DNA of 64,000 nt from Janthinobacterium agaricidamnosum. GTDB taxonomy: Bacteria; Pseudomonadota; Gammaproteobacteria; Burkholderiales; Burkholderiaceae_D. The stretch is taken from contig NZ_CP033019.1 of the NCBI RefSeq assembly GCF_003667705.1, positions 744,001 to 808,000 of the forward strand, given 5' to 3'. Of this stretch, positions 19,360 through 28,821 are shown piece after piece; the first letter of the stretch is position 1, and every line of letters begins with the position of its first letter. The position numbers and the translations under genes are program-made. Under the pieces are notes generated by a model that ran no database searches, was not told the origin of the DNA, and saw only the letters and a program-made list of their open reading frames with translations.

Positions 19360-22203
19360 TTAGAACTTGTAGGAACCGCTCAGGTAGAACTGGCGGCCCA
19401 GGGCGCTCGAGTACGATGGGTTGTAGCCCACTTGATGCGAACCCGTGTTACGCAGGGTGAACGGCGGATTGCGGTCGAACAGGTTCAGGATGCCGCCCGT
19501 GATTTCCACGTTCTTCAGCGGACGGTAAGCCGTCTGGAAGTCGAAGGTGGTGTAGCTCGGCACTTCCAGCTGGATGCCATAGCATTCGCCAGGGCTGCCG
19601 GCCACGATCACGGCGCAATCGTCAGCCGTCTGTTCCTTGTCCGTGTAGCCGTTGCGGTAGCTGGCGCTCAGCGTATGCGTGAACTTGGCCGTCTCATACG
19701 AGGTGGTGGCGCGGATGATGTTGCGGAAGCTGACCTTGTCGTTCGAACCGTAGCGATTCAGGCTGGTTTCCCATTGATCATCGGTGCCCGGCGTCGTGTA
19801 GCGCGAACGCAGCAGGTAGGTACCCATCAGGCGGCTCGTCAGGCGGCCGTCCAGCAGCTTCATCTTGTGGGTGAAGTCGTAGTCGATACCGCGGTTTTCC
19901 ACCTTGCCGATGTTAATCGGCAGCAGCTTGATGGCCAGCACGTCCTTGCCCGTCGAGCTGATGTGCTTGGTGGTGAACAGGTTGGCGTACTTGGCAGGAT
20001 CGTTGAAGATCAGGCCTTCCGAAACCGCCGTGACCTGGTCGCGGATTTCCACGTTCCACAGGTCGAACGACATCGACAGGCTGTCGATCGGCTCGAACAC
20101 GGTACCGATGCTCCATTGCTTAGACGTTTCCGGCTTCAGGTCCGGGTTGCCGCCCTGGAAGGCTTCGAACTGCTGGCGTCCGACGCCGCTGCAGTAGCCG
20201 GCCAGCGGGTGGCCGCCCATGCCGTTCGCTGCCGTCAGTGGGCATTGGTAGTTACCGCCCGTGACGCCCCAGTCTTCCAGTGGGCCAGCGATTTCCTGCA
20301 TGCTGGCGGCGCGGAAGCCGGTACCGGCAGCGGCGCGGAACATCAGGCTCTTGGTGGCGGAATACTTGCCGCTGACTTTCCAGGTGGTGGCGTTTTCTTT
20401 CTTGCCTACCGTCTTGCCTGTCAGCTTGTCGTCGATGGATCCGATCTGGTCATAACGCAGCGAGCCGGTCATTTCCAGTTTTTTCGAGATCGGCATCATC
20501 AGCTCGGCGTAGGCGCCGGCATTGTCGCGCGCGTATTCGCTGTCGACTTGTGCATTGTCAAACAGGATCTGCGCCTGCCTCGCGACGTCGGCCTGCTTCA
20601 CCTTGTACGAGGTGTTGCGGTAGTCGGCGCCCACGCCCAGCATGGCCGTGCCGCCTGGCAGCGAGAACACAGGGCGCGAAGCGCGGCCGTCGATACCCTT
20701 CATCTCTACGGTTTGCGTGTTGTAGGTGCCGCTGAAGCCCGTGCCCAGCAGGGCCTGGCGCATGGCGTCCGGCATGGAACCGACAGGGTAGGCGAACGGG
20801 TCGATATTGCCGGCGGCTACTTGCGCGTCGAATTTGTCGGCCAGCGGGAAGCCGCTGACGTATTTCTGCGTCTGCTTGTTTTTCGAGTACGTCACGGCCG
20901 AGTTGATGTCCCAGCCGAATGCATTGCCATCGATGCCGGCGACGATGTGAGTGGCCTTGGTGCCGTAGTCGTACACGCGGTTGCCCATTTCCGACAGGCG
21001 GTATTTTGCGACGGCGCCCGTGGCGTTGGCCAACTGCGCCGGCGTCAGGTTCGGTGCCAGATATTTGTTGAACAGCGGCGAGCCGACATCGACGGAGAAA
21101 TCGGCCGGGTACGGCGCGATGCTGGCGACGACGCGCGCTTCCGTGTAGGCGAGGTCATAGAAACCCTGGAAGCCGGTTTTGCCCAGCTTGACGGTACCCG
21201 AGCTGAAGATGGCGTCGCGCTTCGATTCCGGATTGATTTCGATGGTCGATGGCGAATCGAAATAGCAGTTGCCGTCGCCGTAGAAATCCATGTTGCTGGC
21301 GGCGCATTTGCCGCCATGGGCCAGGGCGTACGGGTTCAGATTGACGTTGTCGATGAAGGGCTTGTTGGTCTCTGGGTTGATGACCACATTACCGTTCGCA
21401 TCGGTGCGTTTGTAATCGACCGTGGCATTGCCAGGGGCCGAGCGCGAGGAACCGTTGATGAATTGCAGGGCCTTGCCGGTCTTCGGATCGTTGAAATTGA
21501 TGATGCCGCTTTTCGCGAAGCTGCGCTGCGATGCCTTCAGCGATTTTTGTTCGTCATGGCTGGCCGACACGAAGATGCTGTAGCCGTCTTCGTCGATATC
21601 GCCGAAGCCCTTGCTGATCGAGATCGAGTTGCTGGCGCCGCCTTTTTCTTCAGGACGCGAATACTTGGCATTGATTTCCAGCGGCGATGCGCCTTTTTTC
21701 AGGATGAAGTTGACCACGCCGGCGATGGCGTCGGCGCCGTACAGGGCCGAGGCGCCGTCCGTCAGCACTTCCACGCGCTCGATGGCCGACAGGGGGATCG
21801 AATTGAGGTCGATGGTGGTGCCGGAATTGGATGGCGCGATACGGCGGCCGTTCAGCAGCACCAGCGTGTAGGCTGCGCCGATATCGTGGATCGAGGCCGT
21901 TGTGACGCCGCCGCCGCCGCCGCCCACCGAATCGGCGGCCACGGAGAAGCCCTGCATCGCAGGAATTTGCTGGATGAAATCGGTCACCGTGGTGACGCCG
22001 GTTTTCTTGATGTCTTTCTGGTTGAACGACTGCACCGGCAGCGACGCTTCGGAAGCGATGCGCTTGATGCTCGAACCCGTGACTTCCACGCGTTGCATGG
22101 TGCCATCTGTTGTTTCTTGTGCGTACGCGGCGTGCATACTCAGGGCCATGCCGCCTGCAAACATCAGGCGCAGCGACCGCGATATTACATTTTCTATCAT
22201 CAT
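19360..22203 (-). CDS. TonB-dependent receptor (copy B)
   Basis: This 947-residue outer-membrane receptor has a signal peptide ending HAAYA-QET, then MQRVEVTGSSIKR and plug motifs LVLLNGRRIAPS and VLTDGASALYGADAIAGVVNFIL. The barrel ends QFYLSGSYKF. The ATG at 22203 is preferred because AAGGAA lies at normal distance; the frame extends to 22269 without signal-peptide character. The plug has a five-glycine stretch (SVGGGGGGV). It is more similar to the next receptor (22560-25238) than to copy A, for example in FDRNPPF/FDREPPF before the last strands. There is no Fur-box match just upstream. Substrate unknown. Confidence 0.92.
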   Translation of the reverse strand: MMIENVISRSLRLMFAGGMALSMHAAYAQETTDGTMQRVEVTGSSIKRIASEASLPVQSFNQKDIKKTGVTTVTDFIQQIPAMQGFSVAADSVGGGGGGVTTASIHDIGAAYTLVLLNGRRIAPSNSGTTIDLNSIPLSAIERVEVLTDGASALYGADAIAGVVNFILKKGASPLEINAKYSRPEEKGGASNSISISKGFGDIDEDGYSIFVSASHDEQKSLKASQRSFAKSGIINFNDPKTGKALQFINGSSRSAPGNATVDYKRTDANGNVVINPETNKPFIDNVNLNPYALAHGGKCAASNMDFYGDGNCYFDSPSTIEINPESKRDAIFSSGTVKLGKTGFQGFYDLAYTEARVVASIAPYPADFSVDVGSPLFNKYLAPNLTPAQLANATGAVAKYRLSEMGNRVYDYGTKATHIVAGIDGNAFGWDINSAVTYSKNKQTQKYVSGFPLADKFDAQVAAGNIDPFAYPVGSMPDAMRQALLGTGFSGTYNTQTVEMKGIDGRASRPVFSLPGGTAMLGVGADYRNTSYKVKQADVARQAQILFDNAQVDSEYARDNAGAYAELMMPISKKLEMTGSLRYDQIGSIDDKLTGKTVGKKENATTWKVSGKYSATKSLMFRAAAGTGFRAASMQEIAGPLEDWGVTGGNYQCPLTAANGMGGHPLAGYCSGVGRQQFEAFQGGNPDLKPETSKQWSIGTVFEPIDSLSMSFDLWNVEIRDQVTAVSEGLIFNDPAKYANLFTTKHISSTGKDVLAIKLLPINIGKVENRGIDYDFTHKMKLLDGRLTSRLMGTYLLRSRYTTPGTDDQWETSLNRYGSNDKVSFRNIIRATTSYETAKFTHTLSASYRNGYTDKEQTADDCAVIVAGSPGECYGIQLEVPSYTTFDFQTAYRPLKNVEITGGILNLFDRNPPFTLRNTGSHQVGYNPSYSSALGRQFYLSGSYKF

Positions 22204-22559
22204 CTGAAATTCCTTGTTATTGTGATAAAGGCGGCAATTATTTTGAAATAACTTGTTGCTTGCCAACAATTTATTTGCCTTTTTGAAAATCCACCAATGA
22301 AAATTCTGTAAATTTTCTGGGCCCTCATCAAAACATTCACGATTCAGATTGTCAATTTCACGCGGACTTTTTGGACGAAATGCAACATTTCCCTGTTTTT
22401 TTTGTAATCCTTCAGCAATAAAGTATCGTGAACCCTTGTCAGCCTTGCTCAGATGCGTAAAATAAAACGGCGCACATCATCGCTGATGGCGCCGCTTTTC
22501 TGTTGCTGGCACGCTGTTGCCGGCGCTGCCTGTTTTATCTATTGACCTGAAAATTCCCC
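22204..22559. other. AT-rich intergenic region between two receptor genes
   Basis: This 356-base gap contains the 5' region of the copy B receptor on the minus strand and the terminator of the next receptor at its right end. It is clearly more AT-rich than the coding DNA around it. No small gene, Fur box or conserved RNA was recognised. Confidence 0.5.
22465..22497 (-). terminator. Terminator of the 22560-25238 receptor gene
   Basis: Read on the minus strand, GGCGCCATCA-GCG-ATGATGTGCGCC pairs with one mismatch region and is followed by GTTTTATTTT. Confidence 0.65.
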
Positions 22560-25238
22560 TTAAAACGTATAGCTGCCGCGCAGGTACCAGGCGCGCCCGA
22601 TCGGGTCCGTGTAACGCGGGTCGTAACCTTTCTGGAACAAGGTGCCCTGGTTCGAGAACGGCGGTTCCCTGTCGAACAGGTTTTTCACGCCGGCCGTCAG
22701 CAGCACGCCTTTCCACGCGTAGCTGCCCGACACGTTCAGCAGGCTGTACGACGGCACATCGTGGCGGAACTGCGGATCCACCAGATTCTGATCCGTGTAG
22801 CCGGACTTGAACGATTGCGACACGGTGGCGCCCCAGTTGCCCATGCGCCAGTTCAGCGCGGCCGTATGTTTCCAGCGGAACACGGGATTGTTGTCCGCGT
22901 AGCGGCCCACGTTGGCAATGAAGGCGCCGCCCCGTTCGTTCTGGTAGTCATACTTGTGGGTCCACGTGCCATCGACCGACACGCTGACATCGCCATACGC
23001 GCCACGGGCCAGGCGCGCATTGAGGCTGACGTCGATGCCGTCCGTTTTCACTTCGCCGAGATTGTCGTTCAAGTCCAGGATGGCGTAGGGCGAACCATCG
23101 GGATTGCGCAGGAACAAGGCCTTGTATTTCTCGTAGTTGCCGAAGATCGATTGCTCGGGCAAGGACGAAATCTTGTCCTTCAAATGGATGTTCCAGTAAT
23201 CGATGGCGAGCGTGACTTCCTTGACGGGTTCGAGCACGAGGCCGAGGGCAAAGGTCGTGGATTTTTCCGGTTTCAGCTTTTCATTGCCGCCCTGTAGCTT
23301 GAACTGCTGCAAGTCGCAATCGCGCAAGGGGTTGGCACCGGGCTGCGGCACGCCGCCGGGGCACAAAATCGGGTCATCATAGGTATCGTTGGTATCGTTC
23401 TTCGACGGCGGCGCATTCTTTTCAAACAGGGTGGGCGCGCGGAAACCCGTACTGGCCGAGCCGCGCAGCACCAGCGCGCTGCTGGCCTGGTAGCGCAGGG
23501 CCAGCTTCGGATTGGTGGTGCTGCCCACGTCGCTGTAATGGTCGAAGCGGGCGGCAAGCTGTACTTCCAGGTCCTTGATCAGCGGCAAGTTGACTTCGCC
23601 GAAGACAGCTTCGATGGTCCGCGAACCGCTCTTCGACAGCGAGCCCGACAGACCGGAACTGGCAGCCTGGCCGGCGATGTCGCGGTTGACGTTGAAGTCG
23701 GCCTTTTCGCGCCGCGCCTCGCCGCCCAGCGCGATGGCCAGCGGGCCGCCGGCCAGCTGCATCAGTTCGCGGCTGCCCTTGATGTCGAAGCCCGTGGTGG
23801 TGACCTTGGCGCTTTGCACTTCGCCGCGCAGTGCCGTGCTGGCCAGGTAAGCCTTGCCGGCCGCATCCTGCTCGCCAAACGGGTTCAGAATGCCGTTCAG
23901 CACGCCAGCGGCAAAACCCGCATCCTGCACATAGCCGTTCGTGAATTTTTCCGACGACTTGCTGATGGCATGGCTCAGGCCCGTCTTGTAGTCCCAGCCG
24001 GCCAGCTCGCCTTCGAGGGCCAGCACCAGGCGGTCCGCCTTGCCGTCCGAATCGATCTGCCGCTGGCCCGCCTCGACGGGGCGCCAGTTGACGCTCAGCG
24101 GCTGGCCCGACAAGCCCGGCTGGGCCGGTACGCCGCCCGCATTGCCCGGATAATATTTGCTGCTGATGGGCAGAATCAGGCCCGTTTGCGGTGGCGGCGC
24201 CGTGCGTGCCTTCACCTTGTTTTCCGAATGCAGGTATTCCACCGTGGCCAGGTGGCCGCCGCCCAGCTTGAAGGCGCCCTTGCCGAAGAAGGCTATTTGC
24301 TGCTGTGCGGGCAAGTCGTCGATCTGGCGCGTGTAATCCTGGCGGCAGGTGCCGTTCGCCGGCACGGCCGGCACCGACAGCGGCGGCAGGCAGCCGCTGG
24401 CCGCGTAGGGGTTGCCGGCCAGGCCATTGCCGCCGTTGGCCGCCGCATCGAAGTAGTTGCCAGGAAACGTCGTGCCGCTGGTAATGGACAGGCCGCGCGA
24501 GGGGACGATGCCGGTGGCTGAAAAGGCACGGTCCTGCGACGTGAGCACGTTTTGCTTGTGGTAGTCGAGCACGCCGAAGATATTGTAGCCGTCCGTGTCG
24601 AGCTTGCCGAAACCCGTCGACAGGTTGATGCGGTGCTCGCCGCCGCCCTTGTGTTCGGGGGCGACGACCTCGGCGGTGATATTCGTGACATTGACGGAGC
24701 GCTTGGTGATGAAGTTGATGACGCCGCCGATGGCGTCCGTGCCGTAGATGGCCGAGGCGCCGTCGCGCAGCACTTCGACTCTTTCCAGGGCCGCGATGGG
24801 GATGATGTTCAGGTCGACGCTGGCGCCGTCATACGGATGGTTGGCGATGCGCCTGCCGTTGAGCAGGACCAGGGTCTTGTCGCCGCCCAGGCCGCGCAAG
24901 TCGGCGCTGGCCTGGCCGCCCGTGGGCAAGCCGCTGGTATTGCCGCCGACGGCATTGCCGCTGCCCATGCTGGACGCATTCGAGGGTATCTTGCTGAGCA
25001 CTTCCTGGGCTGTCGTCAGGCCCTGTTTGGCGAAATCCTCGGCCTTGAAGATGGACAGGGGCGTCGCCGTTTCCGAGACGAGGCGCTTGATCGAGGAACC
25101 GGTGACTTCGACGCGCTGCATGGCGGGAGGCTCGCCGGCGGCGCCGGTGTCCTGCGCCATGGCCGCATGGCCATACGCGCCGAGCAGGGCAGCGCACAAC
25201 AGGCGCAAGGTAGGGGAGGGACTGCGGGTTTGCGTCAT
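22560..25238 (-). CDS. TonB-dependent receptor (copy B')
   Basis: This 892-residue outer-membrane receptor has a signal peptide ending AAMA-QDTG, then MQRVEVTGSSIKR and plug motifs LRGLGGDKTLVLLNGRRIANHP and VLRDGASAIYGTDAIGGVINFI. Its barrel ends AWYLRGSYTF. The start is the ATG at 25238 with AGGAG upstream; the frame runs on to 25388 but the extra 50 residues are not signal-like. It is a paralogue of the 19360-22203 receptor. Four large paralogous receptors around one another suggest local duplication, with substrates still unknown. Confidence 0.92.
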   Translation of the reverse strand: MTQTRSPSPTLRLLCAALLGAYGHAAMAQDTGAAGEPPAMQRVEVTGSSIKRLVSETATPLSIFKAEDFAKQGLTTAQEVLSKIPSNASSMGSGNAVGGNTSGLPTGGQASADLRGLGGDKTLVLLNGRRIANHPYDGASVDLNIIPIAALERVEVLRDGASAIYGTDAIGGVINFITKRSVNVTNITAEVVAPEHKGGGEHRINLSTGFGKLDTDGYNIFGVLDYHKQNVLTSQDRAFSATGIVPSRGLSITSGTTFPGNYFDAAANGGNGLAGNPYAASGCLPPLSVPAVPANGTCRQDYTRQIDDLPAQQQIAFFGKGAFKLGGGHLATVEYLHSENKVKARTAPPPQTGLILPISSKYYPGNAGGVPAQPGLSGQPLSVNWRPVEAGQRQIDSDGKADRLVLALEGELAGWDYKTGLSHAISKSSEKFTNGYVQDAGFAAGVLNGILNPFGEQDAAGKAYLASTALRGEVQSAKVTTTGFDIKGSRELMQLAGGPLAIALGGEARREKADFNVNRDIAGQAASSGLSGSLSKSGSRTIEAVFGEVNLPLIKDLEVQLAARFDHYSDVGSTTNPKLALRYQASSALVLRGSASTGFRAPTLFEKNAPPSKNDTNDTYDDPILCPGGVPQPGANPLRDCDLQQFKLQGGNEKLKPEKSTTFALGLVLEPVKEVTLAIDYWNIHLKDKISSLPEQSIFGNYEKYKALFLRNPDGSPYAILDLNDNLGEVKTDGIDVSLNARLARGAYGDVSVSVDGTWTHKYDYQNERGGAFIANVGRYADNNPVFRWKHTAALNWRMGNWGATVSQSFKSGYTDQNLVDPQFRHDVPSYSLLNVSGSYAWKGVLLTAGVKNLFDREPPFSNQGTLFQKGYDPRYTDPIGRAWYLRGSYTF

Positions 25239-25365
25239 CTGACACTCCTGTGGCTTGGTCATGGGCCAAGTGGCCTGCAAGGGAGTTTTACAGGCGCACA
25301 GCAGGTCAGGTTTGCGCTGGCGCAATAGGCGTGTGGATGAGAGCCTTGCGCCACAGTCGCGGACG

Positions 25366-25396
25366 AAAAAAAGGCGGTGATTGCTCACCGCCTTGC
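25366..25396 (-). terminator. Terminator of the 25417-28215 receptor gene
   Basis: On the minus strand AAGGCGGTGA-GCAA-TCACCGCC is followed by seven T. Confidence 0.85.
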
Positions 25397-25416
25397 GTCA
25401 GGATACGGGTGTCAGC

Positions 25417-28215
25417 TTAGAAGAACTTGTAGCTGGCGCCCAGTTTGAAGTAGCGGCCGATGGCGCCGCTGGCATCCATCGGGTTATAGCTCATGCCGCC
25501 GTAGGTCAGCGGGTCGAGCGGGGCGATCTTGTCGGTCACGTTGTTGATCGAGGCAAACAATTGCAACTGTTTGTTGACGTTCCAGCGGCTCGACAGGTCG
25601 AGCGTGGTGAACGAAGCGAGCTTGCAACCGTTCGGCGCCGGCGTGCCGTTCGCCAGTTTGGAGGCGCAAGGATCGCCTTCAAACTTGATATTTTTCATAT
25701 CCGAACGGTAGTTCAGCACGCCGCTGACGTTCCAGTTGCCCAGGTCCCACGAGCCGGTCAGATTGATCTTGTCCTTCGGCGTGCCGGCGCAGTTGGAGGT
25801 ATCGCAATTGCCATGCGTGCCGGCGAACTGGTAGCGCACGGTGGCCGACTCGGCGCGCACCCACGAGGCGATGTGGGTCCAGGTCAGGCCGAACGTGGCG
25901 CGGCCGTAGTCGCCCAGGCGTACGCGCTGCTTGACGTCCAGGTCGATACCCTTGATCTCCGTGTAGCTGGAGTTGCGGTACGGTGCCTTGGTGATCAGCA
26001 AGGTGCCCGTGTTCGGCACCACCACGCCATTGATGGTCAGGTTGTTGTCGGCGCGCACGGCCGTCGGCAGGGCGGCCGCTTCGTTGTAGGGCAGCGGGTT
26101 GATCTCGTTTTCACGCTTGATCTTCCAGGCATCGAGCGACAGGCTGGTATCGTTGAACGGATCCCACACCAGGCCCAGGGTGTAGCCCTTGGACTTTTCC
26201 GGCTTCAGGCTCGGGTCGCCGATCTTGACGGCCGCCACCTGCAGTTCGCAATCGCTGGCATTGGCGCCCGGCAGGCGGGTGCCGCCCGGGCAGCGCACGG
26301 GATCGCTGACGGTCGAGGTGCCCGTCGATTGCGAATTGGCATTGCTTTCCGCCGGTCCTGGCGCGCGGAAGCCTTCCGAATACGTGCCGCGCACGGCGAA
26401 GGTTTTCACCGGTGTCCACTTGGCGCCCAGTTTCGGCGTGGTCGACGAGAAACGGTCATATTTGTCGTAACGCAAGGCGCCCGATAGCTCCACCGTCTTG
26501 ATGACGGGCGCCAGCACTTCGAGGAACACGGCCGAGACCTTGCTGTCGCCCTTGGCCGCCACATAGCTGGAGTTGATGGAACCGTCCTGCGTGCCCGACA
26601 GCGAAGGATTGTCGAGCTTGTCGCGGCGGTGTTCCGCGCCCACGGCCAGGCCCAGGGCGCCGCCCGGCAACTGCATCAGCTCGCGCGAGGCCTTGAAGTC
26701 GATGATGTCGAGCTTGGTGGTGGAATCGGACGTGGCGTTCGTCACCATGGCCGCGTACAGCGAGGCGGGATTCTTGCCCGCCTGCGCGCCGATGTAGTAC
26801 GGGAAATATTGGCTGTTCGGATTGCCCAGGGCATCCTTGACGACGGCCATGTTCAGCATATTGCTGTAATCGAGGTGCAGCTTCGATTCCGAGTGCGTAT
26901 AGCCGGCATCGTAGTCCCAGCCCATGGCGTTGCCCTTGACGCCGAGCACGATGCGGTTGAACTCATTGTTGGCCTGGCGCGTGCTGGCGCCCGCATCGAA
27001 AGCCTGGTAGCGCACGCGCACCGGCACGCCATACGGATTTTGCGGATGGTTGGCGGCCAGCACAATGGTGGTACCGGCGCCGGAACCGTAGTTGACGACG
27101 CCAGTCGGGCTGGTGGCGTTCGGCGGGAAGGCGATGGTCGGCGTGATCGAGGGCGGGATCAGGGTGAAGGCCGTATCGCGCTTCGAGTAGCCCGCTTCCG
27201 CATACACCTGGGTGTCGGCATTGACTTGCCAGGTGCCGCGCGTGTACAGGTTGATCGATTCGATCTTCGGCTGCATCGAGCGGAACTGGTCGTGGTGCCA
27301 CAGGCAGCCGCCCTTCGGATCTTGCGGCGAAGACACGGACAAGCTGGAGCAGCCGGGCAGGGACACATAGTTGTTGGTGACGGGGTCGCGGATCAGGCCC
27401 GTCGGCGCGGCATTCGCATCGTTGTTGCCATTGATGTAGCCGCCGGCGAACTGGGTGTTGATCGCATAGCCATACGGACGCAGGTCGGCCTTGCCTATCC
27501 ATTTGCGGCCGGCGCGGTCATTGTTCATCAGCATGTCCGATTTGCTGTACTCGGCATTGAGGACGAAGTTGAATTTGTCGGTATCCAGGTTGCCCTTGCC
27601 GAAGGTCAGCGAGGCGCGGTGCTGCTTGGCGTCGCTGTCGCCGGAGATGCCCGTGTCGCCTTTCAGGGTCAGGCCTTCGAAGTCCTTGCGCAGGATGATG
27701 TTGACGACGCCGGCGATGGCGTCCGCGCCGTAGGTCGACGATGCGCCGTCCTTGAGGATCTCGATGCGCTCGACGATCTGCATCGGCACCGTGGACAGGT
27801 CGGTAAAGCTCTTCTGGCCGTCATCGGCGCGCGCGAACGGCGCCATGCGGCGGCCATTGAGCAAGACCAGGGTCGAGGTGGCGCCCAGGCCGCGCAGCGA
27901 GATGGCCGTGGAACCGGCGGCAAAGCCGTTGCCGAAGCCTGTCGGCAGGGAACCGGCGCCATCGGCCGTCAGGGTTTGCAGGTATTCGGCCACGGTGGCC
28001 TTGCCCGATTTCATCAAGTCGTCGCGGGTGATGAGCTGTACCGGCGACGCGGTCTCGGCCGTAGCCCGTTTGATGCTCGATCCTGTAATTTCCACACGTT
28101 GCACATTGGCGTCTTGCGCCATTGCCGGCGCAGCCATCATGCCCAGGCTGAGCGCTGCTACGCTACCCGAAAAAATCAGGCGTACGGAGCGGGACATCAC
28201 TGTTTCCATCATCAT
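25417..28215 (-). CDS. TonB-dependent receptor (copy A')
   Basis: This 932-residue outer-membrane receptor has a signal peptide ending APAMA-QDAN, then VQRVEITGSSIKRATAETASPVQ. Its plug motifs are SLRGLGATSTLVLLNGRRMAP and ILKDGASSTYGADAIAGVVNIIL. The C-terminal KIAPLDPLTYGGMSYNP is shared with copy A at 14881. It ends with two phenylalanines (YKFF). ATG at 28215 (of three consecutive ATG codons) has GGAG 8 bases upstream. It is divergent from an oligopeptide ABC importer, so uptake of peptides through this receptor is a reasonable but unproven idea. Confidence 0.92.
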   Translation of the reverse strand: MMMETVMSRSVRLIFSGSVAALSLGMMAAPAMAQDANVQRVEITGSSIKRATAETASPVQLITRDDLMKSGKATVAEYLQTLTADGAGSLPTGFGNGFAAGSTAISLRGLGATSTLVLLNGRRMAPFARADDGQKSFTDLSTVPMQIVERIEILKDGASSTYGADAIAGVVNIILRKDFEGLTLKGDTGISGDSDAKQHRASLTFGKGNLDTDKFNFVLNAEYSKSDMLMNNDRAGRKWIGKADLRPYGYAINTQFAGGYINGNNDANAAPTGLIRDPVTNNYVSLPGCSSLSVSSPQDPKGGCLWHHDQFRSMQPKIESINLYTRGTWQVNADTQVYAEAGYSKRDTAFTLIPPSITPTIAFPPNATSPTGVVNYGSGAGTTIVLAANHPQNPYGVPVRVRYQAFDAGASTRQANNEFNRIVLGVKGNAMGWDYDAGYTHSESKLHLDYSNMLNMAVVKDALGNPNSQYFPYYIGAQAGKNPASLYAAMVTNATSDSTTKLDIIDFKASRELMQLPGGALGLAVGAEHRRDKLDNPSLSGTQDGSINSSYVAAKGDSKVSAVFLEVLAPVIKTVELSGALRYDKYDRFSSTTPKLGAKWTPVKTFAVRGTYSEGFRAPGPAESNANSQSTGTSTVSDPVRCPGGTRLPGANASDCELQVAAVKIGDPSLKPEKSKGYTLGLVWDPFNDTSLSLDAWKIKRENEINPLPYNEAAALPTAVRADNNLTINGVVVPNTGTLLITKAPYRNSSYTEIKGIDLDVKQRVRLGDYGRATFGLTWTHIASWVRAESATVRYQFAGTHGNCDTSNCAGTPKDKINLTGSWDLGNWNVSGVLNYRSDMKNIKFEGDPCASKLANGTPAPNGCKLASFTTLDLSSRWNVNKQLQLFASINNVTDKIAPLDPLTYGGMSYNPMDASGAIGRYFKLGASYKFF

Positions 28216-28821
28216 TCTCAGAACTCCGAAAGTATGCTCGGCCGGCCCTTGTGCGGCACAGCTTTGCCAGGGTGATAAAGATTGCTGCGTCGGCAATCGC
28301 TATGGATCAAACGGCATATCGTGTGAGCCGTCGTGATCGATAAGACCATTTGTCGAGAAACCTTGTCAACGCGCACACACCCGCTTTCAGCATGGAAACA
28401 ACAGTGTTTTTTATAATGTTGACGTGTTTCAATATTTGCAATTATTTCAATGTTGCACTGCGATGCGCATTTTCCGTACTGCGATAAAAACGGCTGTCAT
28501 TCGAAGCCGTAAGGGTTACTGCCAGGCCGGTTTTTCATGGCGGCGACCTGTCTTTGTTGCGCTGCGCAAGATTCTCCCGGCGAGGCAGGTGAGCGTGGCG
28601 CCACGCCACGCCAGTGCTGCGGCTTTTCGCCCGGCGAACGGAATATGCGTTATCGTTACGCCTTTTTCCGGCTCGCCTGCTTGCAGGTCCGGCTGGCGAT
28701 GAACAAGGCATAGATCTTGCGAGGATGGACTGGTTTTGGCGGTGGAATCCTGTATCCCAGGGGGAAGCCAGTACAAGCGCACCAATACGGTGCGACAGAT
28801 AATCGAGATGAAGGGTATTAC
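28216..28821. other. Divergent intergenic region, receptor A' and peptide importer
   Basis: This 606-base gap must hold promoters for both directions. The part near 28360-28470 is AT-rich. The part near 28560-28700 has overlapping GC-rich inverted repeats, for example GCGTGGCGCCACGCC around 28598. No confident promoter, Fur box, riboswitch or small gene was identified. Confidence 0.4.

Noticed and set aside
14881..28215. Fur boxes before the four receptors of the island
   Set aside because: The upstream gaps were read for GATAAT-type repeats and none with an acceptable match was found.
28516..28785. 89-residue minus-strand frame in the gap between receptor A' and the importer
   Set aside because: No ribosome site, no signal or domain, and the region is more likely regulatory.
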